64,000 nucleotides of DNA from Paraburkholderia hiiakae (GCF_904848665.1 NZ_CAJHCQ010000005.1:1-64000); one strand, 5' to 3'; shown: positions 8,164-17,965, counted from the stretch's first letter. Translations and numbers: made by a program. The notes: generated from the sequence alone by a model not told the origin.

Positions 8164-8515
8164 CTCCGGGCATAGGATTTCACGCGAAGCGGTCATTCGC
8201 GGAACGTGGTGTGCGGTACGACGCCGATTTTCGGACTGACCGGTAAAAGAGCACTCATCCTTGACAATCGAATGGCCGGTTACGGGGGGCGGAGCCGACG
8301 CCCGAACGTCCGACCGTCAACGTGCGTGAGCGACGGCTCCCGGCCGCGCGCTGCCACACGAACTTCGGCGGCCATCCCGTCGGCAACGTGCTCTATGCAA
8401 AAGGCATATTACGACCCAGAGTGTGTGGAAACACAATTTTTCGAAGGTAAGCGATAGGCAATCAGATCGATCAAGTTCGATACGCCGAATTTTCGCTAGT
8501 CGGACATCGCAAGCA

Positions 8516-8536
8516 CAACAAAGCCCCTCGGGGCTT
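8516..8536 (-). terminator. terminator-like hairpin after IS1182 remnant
   Basis: On the minus strand AAGCCCC/GGGGCTT forms a short stem (8521-8536) followed by TTTGTTGTG. It directly follows the stop codon of the transposase remnant. The loop is very small, so only part of the stem would form. Confidence 0.4.
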
Positions 8537-9166
8537 CAGCCTGCCGCGAACTTCATGGCCTTTGTCGCGTACAGCCGAACGGTCTTTACAGCGAAACCTG
8601 TTGGGCTGGTTCTGTCTGCCGTTTCAATCAGGTCGAGATATCGCTGCACACTCTCCTCGATCTGCTGCTTGCGCTTGTCAGGCTTGCCCGTTGTGTAGTT
8701 CAGGTCCCGGCTATTTGATGCCTTGAACTTGCTGCCGTCGATGGCCACCATGTCGCTGGATAGCAGTTTTAGCCCGCGACACAGTTCGACGAAACGCCGA
8801 CATGTATTGCGCATGGCTGTGCCGCTGTCACGGCGAAAATCTGCGATCGTCTTGAAGTCCGGAGCGAGGCGGCCCGTTAGCCACATTAGCTCGACGTTGC
8901 GCTGACACTCGCGCTCCAGGCGGCGGGCTGGATGGTATCCGGTTCAGATAGCCGTATATGTAGATCTTGAGCATCACACCGGGGTCATAGGAGGGAAGAC
9001 CGGTCGTTGCTGGCTTGACGCCGTTGAAACCGAGTTCCGCGAGGTACAGCTCGTCGACGAAGGCGTCTATGACCCTGACTGGGTTATCTCCGCCGATGTA
9101 GTCATCGACACATTCGGGAAGTGGTGCGACCTGTTTGCGGTCATCGCCTTCAACGAATCGCTTCAT
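8536..9166 (-). pseudogene. IS1182-family transposase remnant (frameshift and internal deletion)
   Basis: The N-terminal part (MKRFVEGDDRKQVAPLPEC through YIYGYLNR) closely matches the intact transposase at 10770. A frameshift near 8900 moves the match to a second frame beginning about MWLTGRLAPDFKTIADFRR. That frame runs to about FAVKT and then jumps to the extreme C-terminus ATKAMKFAAG, the counterpart of MRAMKLAGA in the intact copy. About 250 codons carrying most of the catalytic domain are missing. It cannot be active. Confidence 0.85.
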
Positions 9167-9372
9167 GCATCACCCGGTCTCAGTGCGTTGATTCAGTTTG
9201 GGCGATCAACACGTTTTCACACAGGCTGGACCCGTTGCGGCCCTTTGACCTAGCCTAAACCCACCGGCAGCTTCCACGGCATAACGGTCGTTCGCCAAGC
9301 CTTGTAGGTCGGCGGTTGATCGGCCAGAGCGGTCATTTGGGCCAGTCCGCCTTCTATCCCTGCGAACGACCG

Positions 9373-10281
9373 CTACGGACGTTCATATAATACGTGCAAA
9401 GTATTCGCCTGCCAGTTAAGCAGCACAACTCTCTTTGCATGATTTGGTGTTTCAACTTGGCCCTGCCATTGGGTAACGAAGAAACTTGCAAGCATCGATT
9501 CGTCAAAAACTGCTTCGCCGTCGTTGTCGGGCCCTCCCGCGATAATGACAAGCTCGTCAATTCTTTGATCAGCCTTGTCATGCTTGGCGATGATTTTGTC
9601 TAAGCGCTGCTTTACGTCGGCGCCCCCTGCAGTCGCGAGATATTGATGCTCAACATTGAATCCGCACTCGAGTACAAAGCGATTGTTGTGCATCGACGGA
9701 CCAGCAACGTACCACTCGATAGAGCCATCGGAAGTGACGCCTTTTTCGCCCATTGGAAATGGGTCAGGTACTTCGCCCATGACCCATTTCTCCCCGTCAA
9801 GTGTCGCCCAAGCTTCGTGATCAGGTTCAAGTCCCTCGAACATTTCCACCAATTCGGAAATTGCCGGGTCAATATTTTCTGGACGGGGTATGAAGGCGGT
9901 ACTGAACTGTAGAACAATATTGAGACCCACACACTGCCTAAGTCGTCCGGCTCGGTATTCACGACGGAGACGACCCTTGATAAGTCGGAATTGAGCAATT
10001 GCCTGCCTTCGTTTATCGAACGCGAACGCCGCCACATCCAAGCCGAGCTTTTGGCCATTTCTCTCGATCCAAAAGTCAGGTCTGTCGCCTTGCTCCAGCA
10101 ATATGAACGCCATATCCTTCGCGCTAGTACCCGCCAACTCCTGATACCGTTTCAGTTGAATCAACTCAAGTTCGGTCTTGGTAAGGGGCTCTTCGGGGGA
10201 AAGCAGCTTCAAGGTCACATCCGTCATTTGCAGCGTCTGGACGCCCTCGTTGCTAGTCATTAAAACTCCGTGTCCGAGCAT
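9373..10281 (-). CDS. hypothetical protein, possible PD-(D/E)XK nuclease fold
   Basis: A 302-residue soluble protein; ATG with AAGGAA upstream. Residues 63-90 read E63, RPDF (68-71), a ten-residue gap, LGLDVAAF with D82, then K90. This arrangement of E, D and D/E-x on consecutive strands recalls the PD-(D/E)XK nuclease core, but the canonical Lys is displaced, so the assignment is speculative. The C-terminal half has mixed alpha/beta character and no known motif. It is flanked by inverted IS1182-family copies, suggesting acquisition or mobilisation. Some restriction-like and toxin nucleases share this fold. Confidence 0.7.
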   Translation of the reverse strand: MLGHGVLMTSNEGVQTLQMTDVTLKLLSPEEPLTKTELELIQLKRYQELAGTSAKDMAFILLEQGDRPDFWIERNGQKLGLDVAAFAFDKRRQAIAQFRLIKGRLRREYRAGRLRQCVGLNIVLQFSTAFIPRPENIDPAISELVEMFEGLEPDHEAWATLDGEKWVMGEVPDPFPMGEKGVTSDGSIEWYVAGPSMHNNRFVLECGFNVEHQYLATAGGADVKQRLDKIIAKHDKADQRIDELVIIAGGPDNDGEAVFDESMLASFFVTQWQGQVETPNHAKRVVLLNWQANTLHVLYERP

Positions 10282-10701
10282 TGGATTTCCTTAGTGACTA
10301 TTGGCCGGTCATTTGGGGCAGCCTAACTATTTTGTTCGCACCTGCGGGCCACTCTCAGTGAAAAATCTGGAACGAGCGGTAATGGCCGCTCCCAAGACTA
10401 CGCACGAAACTCCCATTTCTGCATCCGCGAATCGAACCCTTGTTGCTGTAGGAGCGTTGGCAGTCCAGTGGGGCTGACCATGTGAAGAGCCCTTACGGGC
10501 AAGCGTACCATGCGGTGCCGCCCGAACTGTTTCAGTAGACGCGGCCGGCTCAACGCTATCGTCACAGCTAAAAAATTTCCTCCATGCGCGGCCACACCGG
10601 CCGATGATGTGACGACAGCGTTAGGTGCTCGAATGGCCGTTGCCAAGGTGGACGGGGACATTCAAGCGTCTGTTTGATGTTGCAGATCAAAGGCTGCTCC
10701 T
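10282..10701. other. gene-free stretch upstream of IS1182 element
   Basis: About 420 bases with no credible gene. It contains several short GAATGGCCGxT / xGGTCATTx segments (near 10290, 10375 and 10630), a type also seen near 8190 and 9290. They resemble decayed copies of a short interspersed sequence. It ends at the left inverted repeat of the IS. Confidence 0.4.
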
Positions 10702-12351
10702 GGCCGAGGGTGTGTCAAAACTCGCCCGATCGCCTAGACTGAATCAACCTGTTAGCGCGCGAGGCGGAGATGGGGCGATTTGTCGAAGGTGCGAACCGCA
10801 ATCAGGCAACGTTGCTGCCGGAATGTCTTGAGGACTTTATCGCCGAAGACAACCCTGTCCGGATAGTCGATGCATTCGTGGACGAACTCAATCTGGCTTC
10901 AATGGGATTCGAGGGCACCACGCCCGCGACTACGGGCCGACCGTCTTACCATCCAGCTGTTCTGCTCAAGCTCTATATCTACGGCTATCTCAATCGCGTG
11001 CAGTCGAGCCGACGTCTGGAGCGTGAGTGCCAGCGCAATGTCGAACTGATGTGGCTGACCGGTCGCCTCGCACCGGACTTCAAGACGATCGCCGAGTTCA
11101 GGCGCAGCAACAGCGCGGGCATTCGCAACGTATGCCGGCGCTTCGTGGTGATATGTCGTGATCTGAAGCTCTTCACGCAAGCTGCCGTCGCTATCGACGG
11201 CAGCAAGTTCAAGGCGGTCAACAGCCGCGATAACAACTTTACGCCCAACAAGATTGCAAGGCGTCAGGAACAGATCGAGCAAAGTATTCAGCGCTATCTG
11301 GATGCCCTGGAGACGGCAGATCGCACGCAACCAGCCGAGGTGGAAGCGAAAACCAAACGGCTACGGGAAAAGATTGAAACGCTTCGCGAGCAGATGCGCG
11401 ATCTGGATTGTGCCGCAGAACTGTTGAATGAATTACCGGGCAAACAGGTCTCGCTGACCGATCCTGACTCGCGCTCGATGATGTCGCAGGCCAAGGGCAC
11501 AGGCGTGGTGGGCTACAACGTTCAGGTGGCTGTCGATACAAAGCATCACCTCATCGTGACCCATGAAGTTACGAACGTCGGTGGTGACCACGCGCAGCTA
11601 AGCCCGATGGCCAAGGCCGCACGCGATGCGATGGGCAAGAAGACAATCAGGGCACTGGCTGATCGCGGGTACTTCAGTGCTCCGGAGATCAAGGCGTGTG
11701 ATGACGCGGGCATTGCGGCGCTGGTGCCGAAAACACAGACATCAGGTGCAAAGGCGGATGGGCGGTTCGACCGGGCCGACTTCATCTACATTGCACGCGA
11801 TGACGAGTACCTGTGTCCAGCGGGTCAACGGGCTATATACCGATACACCTCCTTCGAAGGCGCCAACCTACTGGAGTTGCGAACATACTGGAGTAGCGCT
11901 TGCCCGAAGTGCCCAATGAAAAGCCAGTGCACGCCCGCTGATTACCGTCGTATCCGACGATGGAAACACGAAGCGGTACTTGAGGCGATGCAGGCTAGGC
12001 TGGATCGTCAGCTAGACGCCATGACAATACGACGCCGGACCGTTGAGCATGTGTTCGGCACACTCAAGCACTGGATGGGATCGACGCACTTCCAGACGCG
12101 CGGACTTGGCCATGTCGGAGCTGAAATGAGTTTGCATGTGCTGGCCTACAACCTCAAACGCGTCATCAGGATTCTCGGGTTCGCAAAGACGATGCGTGCA
12201 ATGAAGCTGGCAGGCGCGTGAACGCGCGCGCCGACGCTGATTGCCAGTAAACACGATCGCGTCATCTGCCGGTATCTCGGTCTAACGCAACGGCGCTTCC
12301 CACCGGGCGTCACCGGTCCGCCGTTCTGCGCGTTTTTACACGGCCTCGGCC
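10702..12351 (+). mobile_element. IS1182-family insertion sequence, apparently intact
   Basis: About 1,650 bp with one transposase gene. The ends are imperfect inverted repeats: GGCCGAGGGTGTGTCAAAAC at 10702-10721 against GGCCGAGGCCGTGTAAAAAC read inward from 12351. No flanking target duplication was seen. The size and single long ORF fit the family. Exact ends are inferred from the inverted repeats. Confidence 0.75.
10770..12221 (+). CDS. IS1182-family transposase
   Basis: A 483-residue DDE transposase, full length for the family. The N-terminal part has the family block LPECLEDFIAEDNPVRIVDAFVDEL and RLAPDFKTIAEFR. The catalytic core includes AVAIDGSKFKAVN, VGYNVQVAVD, ALADRGYFS and the C-terminal RRTVEHVFGTLKHWMG with the catalytic Glu. 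A Cys cluster (CPAG...CPKC...QC) precedes it. No frameshift was seen, so it is probably active. Confidence 0.95.
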   Translation: MGRFVEGANRNQATLLPECLEDFIAEDNPVRIVDAFVDELNLASMGFEGTTPATTGRPSYHPAVLLKLYIYGYLNRVQSSRRLERECQRNVELMWLTGRLAPDFKTIAEFRRSNSAGIRNVCRRFVVICRDLKLFTQAAVAIDGSKFKAVNSRDNNFTPNKIARRQEQIEQSIQRYLDALETADRTQPAEVEAKTKRLREKIETLREQMRDLDCAAELLNELPGKQVSLTDPDSRSMMSQAKGTGVVGYNVQVAVDTKHHLIVTHEVTNVGGDHAQLSPMAKAARDAMGKKTIRALADRGYFSAPEIKACDDAGIAALVPKTQTSGAKADGRFDRADFIYIARDDEYLCPAGQRAIYRYTSFEGANLLELRTYWSSACPKCPMKSQCTPADYRRIRRWKHEAVLEAMQARLDRQLDAMTIRRRTVEHVFGTLKHWMGSTHFQTRGLGHVGAEMSLHVLAYNLKRVIRILGFAKTMRAMKLAGA

Positions 12352-12437
12352 GTCACCGGCAGTTCGGTAGCCGCGGCGTGTTGTGAGACACTCAATGTCG
12401 TAACGGCGACGAAATTAATGCGGTCTACGACCACGGA

Positions 12438-12983
12438 CTAGTTAATCCCTGCGATCTTCGACAGAATTCCGCTAAGCCGTGCGTCCAGATATCGCTGGCT
12501 GGCGAGCGTCTTCAGATCGGCCAACAACGCGACCGCGCGTGCATCACCCCTATTGATGGTTTCGAGACATGCACTCAGGCGAACGACAATCTCAGGCGCT
12601 TTCATGTCCTCGTGGTGGGACAGTATGAGGGCGAAGTTCAATCTGAAGGCGCGAATCTGCTGGTACGCGAACGCAACCTCCTCCGCGAGCTTGCCCCCGA
12701 GTAAGCCGATCTTGCCCACGTTGGCTTCATAGATAGGGTCGTTCGGCGGGTCGAAGCGCCGAAGTGATGGGCTTTCTCCCTGCTCAACCGCCGTTTTTAG
12801 TATGGTCAGCATGGTCCGCAGCAGCGGGAATGCCTGCATGTGTGAACCTAGCTCGCCCGCCAACGCACCCGCTAGTGCTGTCCCATCCCGGAACCGGCGA
12901 TAGTCTTCAGCCAAGAAGTTATTAACGTAGCCTCCTGCCAACACGCCAATAAGCGCGATCAACGCGGCATTACCGTCAGCCAT
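12438..12983 (-). CDS. hypothetical membrane-anchored protein next to SIR2 gene
   Basis: A 181-residue protein with an N-terminal hydrophobic segment (residues 5-20, AALIALIGVLAGGYV) that probably anchors it in the inner membrane. The rest is soluble and predicted helical (TALAGALAGELGSHMQAF, KLAEEVAFAYQQIRAF). A GGGGGAG ribosome site adjoins the ATG. It lies 155 bases downstream of the SIR2-like gene on the same strand and may be co-transcribed. Small helical proteins with one transmembrane segment occur as partners in several phage-defence operons; here that role is only suggested by context. Confidence 0.65.
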   Translation of the reverse strand: MADGNAALIALIGVLAGGYVNNFLAEDYRRFRDGTALAGALAGELGSHMQAFPLLRTMLTILKTAVEQGESPSLRRFDPPNDPIYEANVGKIGLLGGKLAEEVAFAYQQIRAFRLNFALILSHHEDMKAPEIVVRLSACLETINRGDARAVALLADLKTLASQRYLDARLSGILSKIAGIN

Positions 12984-13138
12984 ATCTCCCCCGATTCGTC
13001 GTATTAGACGCAGCGGTATTTTGCGCGAGCCGGATCGAAAATTGTTCTAGATTTCCCGGGGGCCTTACGCCGCTCCCCAGCGCACACTTGCCTCCGTGTC
13101 CGGCCGCTGGTGACACGAATCAATAGACTTCTCCAGCG

Positions 13139-14131
13139 TCAGGCGTCGAAGAAGCGCACCAATTTCGCGCGTTCGAGTTCATCGTTCGTGAAGGTCGTGC
13201 TCAGTGGCCGGGTCGAGCCGCCGATGTAGCGCACGTTCTCAATCGCCTGGGGCGGCTGCGGAATCGCTCCATTGTCATTGCGCGGACGCAGTGCCTTACG
13301 CCCGCTTGGATTGACCACGAATAGGCCGAAGGTGTCGTCTGCCTCTGCGGCTGCGACGATCTCCCGATTGATGTGCTCGTCGGCAAAGCCGTAGCCGATG
13401 GTCATAAGTCGCGTACCGCGTTCACGCAGGCGTTCGCTGAACTCGTTGGCGTACTGTGCCAACAATGCTGATCCGGCAATCGTTTCCTCCTTGCGTGCAC
13501 CCATCACAAGCAGGTCATGGCCGCCCTCGCTGCGCCAGTTGACGGAGCCGTGCAACTTGAAGATCGGCTGGCCTCGCGGCTCCACAAGATACTGGGCCAG
13601 CGGTCGTGGTCGCCACTCTGCGACAAGCTTTTCATCGGGACGGGCCGCCCAGAAGTTCGGCGGCACCTGCATGCCGGGATACTGGATGCCCACCCGAAGG
13701 TCTCCCGTGTAGAACAATTCGAGAAGCAAATCCTGATTGAGAGTGAAGATAGCGTCGAAGCGGGTCAGAAAGGCGGCGATGCTGCGCTGGACGAAGTTCG
13801 AGCCATTGCCCTGAAACTCCATTCCGGGAAGCTCCGCGAGCATGGAATTCATGTCGTTGAACGAAGCCTTGATTGCACGTTCAAGTGCGTCCAGCCGCTC
13901 ACGCTGCACAGGCTGCTGGTTCTGACGCCACTCATGTTGCAGGTCCCCTAAAACCTCTTCGAAGTTCGGATTGTCGGTAAGCCTCTTGCAGAGGTCCCGG
14001 ACATCCGCGAGACGGCTGATCAGGTCATCGGCGAGTTCGCCCGCGAGCCACCCGCCCCAGTTGCGGGTAAAGCCCGCGCCGAGCAAAAGGAGGTGCGCCA
14101 CACGGTTCCCCTGACGATTCAGTCTGCCCAT
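13139..14131 (-). CDS. SIR2-like domain protein (putative defence NADase)
   Basis: A 330-residue SIR2_2-type protein. It has the nucleotide-binding start LLLGAGFTRNWGG (15-27), the FTLNQD motif (129-134) with the N/D pair, FKLHGSVNW (191-199) with the catalytic His at 194, and TIGYGFADEHIN (244-255). Bacterial proteins of this class usually hydrolyse NAD+ on phage infection, alone or with partners (ThsA, DSR, SIR2-HerA). No HerA or Argonaute gene lies beside it. Its neighbours are a membrane-anchored helical protein and a divergent HNH protein. Domain call is secure; the defence role is inference. Confidence 0.88.
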   Translation of the reverse strand: MGRLNRQGNRVAHLLLLGAGFTRNWGGWLAGELADDLISRLADVRDLCKRLTDNPNFEEVLGDLQHEWRQNQQPVQRERLDALERAIKASFNDMNSMLAELPGMEFQGNGSNFVQRSIAAFLTRFDAIFTLNQDLLLELFYTGDLRVGIQYPGMQVPPNFWAARPDEKLVAEWRPRPLAQYLVEPRGQPIFKLHGSVNWRSEGGHDLLVMGARKEETIAGSALLAQYANEFSERLRERGTRLMTIGYGFADEHINREIVAAAEADDTFGLFVVNPSGRKALRPRNDNGAIPQPPQAIENVRYIGGSTRPLSTTFTNDELERAKLVRFFDA

Positions 14132-14425
14132 TCCACTCGTCCGCTTGAACGGGATTCCCTGCGAGCACTTGTGCTCTACGCTCGAAGGTCCGTTGGTAGG
14201 CCAAGACAGCCGTTCGAGCGTCCAACCGCGTGCTACGCAGAGTGTCGGCAGCTAGGCCGACCACAGCCTGACGCAGTCGGCCCTTGCCGGCTCTGAGCAC
14301 TTGCGGACCCCGCAATGGCTGTAGGCTGTCCGTCGTGCGCGAGATGCAGTCGTTGGGCAGGCGAATTGCCCACAACTCCTCTTGGCACGATAATTCAAAG
14401 ACAACCTCCGAGCAATGACGTACAC

Positions 14426-15352
14426 ATGGATCCAATCGAGTACGCAAAGGCCTACTATCTTCAGCATTACACTTTGCTGAACATGTGGAACCTGACGCCA
14501 GGTGTCAGAGTGGTACTCGAAAATGGCGGCCCACAGGTCTGTCGATTCTGCCAGAGGTCGGCACCCGAGGTTACTTTTAGGTTGAAGGCTCACGCCATCC
14601 CCGAAGCACTGGGCAACAAAGGGATGCTGTCCCGTTACGAGTGCGATGAATGCAACAAGCACTTCGGCAGCACGATTGAGAACGACTTAGGTAATTGGAC
14701 GCTACCGATGCGCACACTTTTGCGCATATACGGTAAAAACGGCGTCCCCACGCTAAAGAATGAGCGCGACGGATGGCGCATCGAGTGTGGCGATGGAACC
14801 GAACTGAAGGTCAGTCACAATCGCGTTGATTCTGTGTTTGAAGTCGATGAAGCGCAGAAGCTCATTCGGTTCAATCTGAAGAGGGGGCCGTTCGTTCCGC
14901 TGGGCGTTCGCAAAGCGCTCGTCAAGATCGGGCTAACGCTGCTGCCGGAAGCTGAAGTGTCGAACTTCGAGGAAACAATCAAGTGGATTCGTGACCCACA
15001 GCACTCGAATGAACGAATGGTTCGGATGCCCGTGCTGCGAACTTTGATGCCAGGATCAATGAACGGGCAGATGATTACGGCCGCATTGTTGCGTAGAAGC
15101 CAGCCCAATATCGGCTTGCCATATGCGTTTCTTATCCTGTCGATTGCGAACGAGACCTACCAGGTGATGCTTCCGAGTCCGCAACTGGACCCTCCCTTGG
15201 ATATAGCACCAATGCAAATGCCGGTGTTTCCAGTCGGACTGGGCCAGAACCGCGACTCGATTTGCGTCGCTTTGAATCTTTCCGACAGCGAACGCGTGGT
15301 TGACGAAGTTCTGTCGGCTGTCATGTCGTACGACGCCCGAATTCAGATATAG
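14426..15352 (+). CDS. HNH endonuclease-like protein (HNH_5 type)
   Basis: A 308-residue protein. Residues 39-91 form an HNH_5 zinc-type domain: C39-x2-C42, KAHAIPEALGN (H56), C73-x2-CN (C76, N77), and FGSTIENDLGNW with E85. The remaining 215 residues carry no recognised domain and may provide target or ligand recognition. It is divergent from the SIR2-like gene across about 294 bases, so both could share regulatory sequence. An upstream in-frame start exists, but ATG 14426 begins just before the conserved part. HNH_5 proteins occur in restriction and defence islands; the target is unknown. Confidence 0.8.
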   Translation: MDPIEYAKAYYLQHYTLLNMWNLTPGVRVVLENGGPQVCRFCQRSAPEVTFRLKAHAIPEALGNKGMLSRYECDECNKHFGSTIENDLGNWTLPMRTLLRIYGKNGVPTLKNERDGWRIECGDGTELKVSHNRVDSVFEVDEAQKLIRFNLKRGPFVPLGVRKALVKIGLTLLPEAEVSNFEETIKWIRDPQHSNERMVRMPVLRTLMPGSMNGQMITAALLRRSQPNIGLPYAFLILSIANETYQVMLPSPQLDPPLDIAPMQMPVFPVGLGQNRDSICVALNLSDSERVVDEVLSAVMSYDARIQI

Positions 15353-15392
15353 GCGTCCGCGGACCATCGAGCCCCACCGCATTCTTTGAGCG

Positions 15393-15783
15393 TTAAATGC
15401 GAATGCGGTAGGCGTCCAGGTAGCCGACGACATTGACCAGTCCTTGCGCAGAGCGCATGAGATCCATCGGGCGCGCGTTCAGAACCACATTGTCGTTCTT
15501 AAGCCAGGCGCGCGCCTTCTCGCCCGGGCCGACGATTGCGTCGAGCGAGCGGAAGAGCCGGACGAAGAGGAGCGCCAGTTCCCACTCCTTGCCCCGCGAT
15601 TCGCTGAGCCGGTACGTGTCCGCGACAAGCCGGGAGGCGGATGCAGTGCTGATGCCGAGCACATCGGGGCGCAGACTGGCTGATCTCCATTGCGTCCGCT
15701 GCACGCACCACTGCCTTGGAGAGGATGGCTGACGGCAGTTGGGCCGACCTGATGGGAGTTTTTGGAGTTGCCCCTGTAACACA
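15393..15783 (-). pseudogene. MbcA/ParS/Xre-type (DUF2384) antitoxin, 3' portion, IS-interrupted and frameshifted
   Basis: The C-terminal half has the toxin-binding pattern WELALLFVRLFRSLDAIVG, KARAWLKNDN, ARPMDLMRSAQGL and NVVGYLDA typical of DUF2384 antitoxins. Upstream the sense continues in another frame (SAILSKAVVRAADAMEISQ), so a one-base frameshift lies near 15685. The gene is then cut at about 15783 by the IS2-like element. The missing 5' end is found at 17072-17090 and 18291-18304. No RES or other toxin gene follows, so this is an orphan, broken antitoxin. Confidence 0.75.
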
Positions 15784-15799
15784 GGACACGCGGACACCG

Positions 15800-16693
15800 T
15801 TAGGTTGATGGCACCGCAGCGCGCCTGAACTCGCGAGGCGAGCGGTATTTCAGGGCTTTATGCGGGTGGCGCTCATTGTAGTGTTCAAACGCGATAGCCA
15901 GACGCGAGAGCGCCGTTCGTGCGTCGGGCTTGTCCATGTAGGCGACATAATTATGTTTCATCGTCTTCACGAACGATTCGGCCATGCCATTACTTTGCGG
16001 CGAACGGACCGGCGTGGTCAGCGGCTCAAGTCCCAGTTCACGAGCGAAGCTGCGCGTGCGGTGGTCGATGTAGGCCGAGCCGTTGTCCGACAGCCATTCG
16101 ATGGGCTGTGTCGCCTGCGTCATACCGAAGCGCTGTTCGACGGCGGCCAACATCACGTCGCGCACCACGTCACCGCTATGGCCGCCGGTAGTCGCCGCCC
16201 AGCTAATCGCTTCCCGGTCGCAGCAGTCCAGCGCGAACGTGACGCGCAGCGGCGTGCCATCGTCGCACCGGAACTCAAAGCCGTCGGAGCACCAGCGGGT
16301 GTTGCTACGGTCAACGGCAACGCGACCGTCGTGTCGCCGACTGTCTCGCCGCACGCCGGGGCGACGCAGCAGCAACTGGTGCTCACGCATAACCCGATAC
16401 ACGCGCTTGTGATTGATGCACGGCGCGCTGGTCTGTTCTCGACTACGGCGCAGCAGTGCCCAGATGCGTCGGTAGCCGTAAGTTGGGAGGTGCGCTACGT
16501 GGGCCTGGATTTCCTCGACCAATTCCGTGTCGTCGGTCGGCTTGGCGCTACGACCATCTTGCCAATTGGACGAGCGAGCCTGTTTCGCTGCTACACCAGA
16601 GAGCGCCACGCCGAGAACTTCGCAGACCGTCTTCAATGGTCGTCCCCCGGCAGCAAGGGCGAGCGCGCAATCAGGTTTTTTGAGCGGCCCCAT
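15800..16693 (-). CDS. IS2-like transposase OrfB (DDE integrase domain)
   Basis: A 297-residue IS3-family OrfB: an N-terminal HTH_21-type region ([13 protein letters not shown]) and an rve integrase core with catalytic D in [11 protein letters not shown] in [10 protein letters not shown] and E in [13 protein letters not shown]. It overlaps OrfA by 61 bases. The run of six A residues in CTCAAAAAACCTG (minus strand, near 16676-16681) is the likely -1 frameshift site for an OrfAB fusion. Confidence 0.92.
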   Translation of the reverse strand: MGPLKKPDCALALAAGGRPLKTVCEVLGVALSGVAAKQARSSNWQDGRSAKPTDDTELVEEIQAHVAHLPTYGYRRIWALLRRSREQTSAPCINHKRVYRVMREHQLLLRRPGVRRDSRRHDGRVAVDRSNTRWCSDGFEFRCDDGTPLRVTFALDCCDREAISWAATTGGHSGDVVRDVMLAAVEQRFGMTQATQPIEWLSDNGSAYIDHRTRSFARELGLEPLTTPVRSPQSNGMAESFVKTMKHNYVAYMDKPDARTALSRLAIAFEHYNERHPHKALKYRSPREFRRAAVPST

Positions 16694-17034
16694 TCCACGG
16701 CTTCTTTCAGGATTTCGACTTCCATTGTCTTTTTCCCGAGTAGTCGTTGCAGTTCCTTGATTTCCTTGATGGCGGCGGCCAGCTCGGATGCGGGCACAAC
16801 AGATTCACCTGCCTTCACCGCCGCCAGACTGCCTTCCTGGTATTGCTTGCGCCAGCCGAACACCTGGTTGGCGTTGACGCCGTGCCGGCGCGCCACACCC
16901 GACACGGACGCTCCCGGCTCCAGTGTTTCCTGCACGATGGCGATTTTTTCCTGCGGGGTGCGCCGACGACGGCGCTCCGGCTCGGTCAGAATTTCGATGG
17001 GTTCCACGTAATGACTAGGCTTACTGTTAGGCAC
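16633..17034 (-). CDS. IS2-like transposase OrfA
   Basis: A 133-residue HTH_Tnp_1 protein: [43 protein letters not shown], followed by a leucine-rich coiled segment ([31 protein letters not shown]) that would dimerise. Its 3' end overlaps OrfB at the A6 slippery run. Confidence 0.9.
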   Translation of the reverse strand: MPNSKPSHYVEPIEILTEPERRRRRTPQEKIAIVQETLEPGASVSGVARRHGVNANQVFGWRKQYQEGSLAAVKAGESVVPASELAAAIKEIKELQRLLGKKTMEVEILKEAVEWGRSKNLIARSPLLPGDDH

Positions 17035-17095
17035 AAGACTATCCCTTATTTTAAGAGAGTCCTCGTGTCCTCAGATACGTGGGGCCGCTCTGACC

Positions 17096-17965
17096 TTACC
17101 CCGCCGAGTACACCATTCGTAAGTTAGTGGTCTCGCCGGTTTTCGGTTGATGCAGTTGCCGGAATTGGTCCGGCGCCAGTTGCCCCAAGGCACTATGCGG
17201 GCGCACCGAGTTGTAGTCCGTGCGCCACGCTTCGATTCGCTTGCGTGCATCGTCGAGACTGACGAACGCATGCTGGTTCAAACACTCTTCGCGCAGCCGG
17301 CCGTTGAAGCTCTCGATGTGCGCGTTTTCCACCGGCTTACCCGGGCGGATGAACTGCAGCTTGACGCCATGTTCGTGGGCCCATGCGTCGAGCGCCTTGC
17401 TGACGAATTCCGGTCCGTTATCAACCTGAATCAGGTTCGGGCATCGTCCCCGCTGACGCAGTTGCTCGAGCACGCGCGCGACGCGAACACCCGTCAACGA
17501 GAAGTCGACCTCGATGTGCGGGCACTCGCGGTTCCACGCATCAATGATGGTCAACATGCGAATGCGTCGACCATGCACCAGCGCATCAGCAACAAAGTCC
17601 ATCGCCCAGCTTTCGTCTACGCCGCTCGGCGTTGGCATTACCACGCGCAGATGACTTGGGCGCTTCTTGCGCCGTTTCAGGCGAAGCGACAGGCCTTCTG
17701 CGCGGTACAACCGCTCGGTGCGCTTGTGGTTCTGGACCAGCCCCTCCCGGCGTAGCAGGACATGCAGGCGGGGCGAGCCAAACCGTGGCCGCTCCTGCGC
17801 CAGTTCACGCATCCGTTGCCGGACTGCGTGGTCGGCGTCAGGTGACACTGGCCGCCGGAACGTCCGGCGATTCAGGCCAACGAGTGCGCACGCCCGGCGC
17901 TCCGAATAATCGTGCTGTTCAATCACCTGCTGCACGACTTCCCGGCGCTGCGCGGGCGAACTCAC
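17096..17965 (-). CDS. IS407-group transposase OrfB
   Basis: A 289-residue DDE transposase: an HTH_21-like N-terminal region (YSERRACALVGLNRRTFRR), then an integrase core with D in DESWAMDFVAD, D in IQVDNGPEF and E in NAHIESFNGRLREECLN, ending in the family segment YNSVRPHSALGQLAP. It overlaps OrfA by four bases (ATGA). Confidence 0.95.
   Translation of the reverse strand: MSSPAQRREVVQQVIEQHDYSERRACALVGLNRRTFRRPVSPDADHAVRQRMRELAQERPRFGSPRLHVLLRREGLVQNHKRTERLYRAEGLSLRLKRRKKRPSHLRVVMPTPSGVDESWAMDFVADALVHGRRIRMLTIIDAWNRECPHIEVDFSLTGVRVARVLEQLRQRGRCPNLIQVDNGPEFVSKALDAWAHEHGVKLQFIRPGKPVENAHIESFNGRLREECLNQHAFVSLDDARKRIEAWRTDYNSVRPHSALGQLAPDQFRQLHQPKTGETTNLRMVYSAG

Larger units (their letters stand above)
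8418..9224 (-). mobile_element. decayed IS1182-family element
   Basis: Ends resemble each other as inverted repeats: TGTGTGGAAACAC near 8422 and, on the other strand, TGTGTGAAAACGTG ending near 9224. They enclose a transposase remnant. At about 0.8 kb, roughly half the element has been lost compared with the intact relative at 10702-12351. It lies in the opposite orientation to that copy. Confidence 0.65.
15784..17070 (-). mobile_element. IS3-family element, IS2-like group
   Basis: About 1,290 bp with two overlapping ORFs on the minus strand. The ends share GGACACGnGGAC as inverted repeats (15784-15795, and inward from 17070). No target duplication was recognised at its flanks. It sits inside a DUF2384 antitoxin gene. 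Confidence 0.75.
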
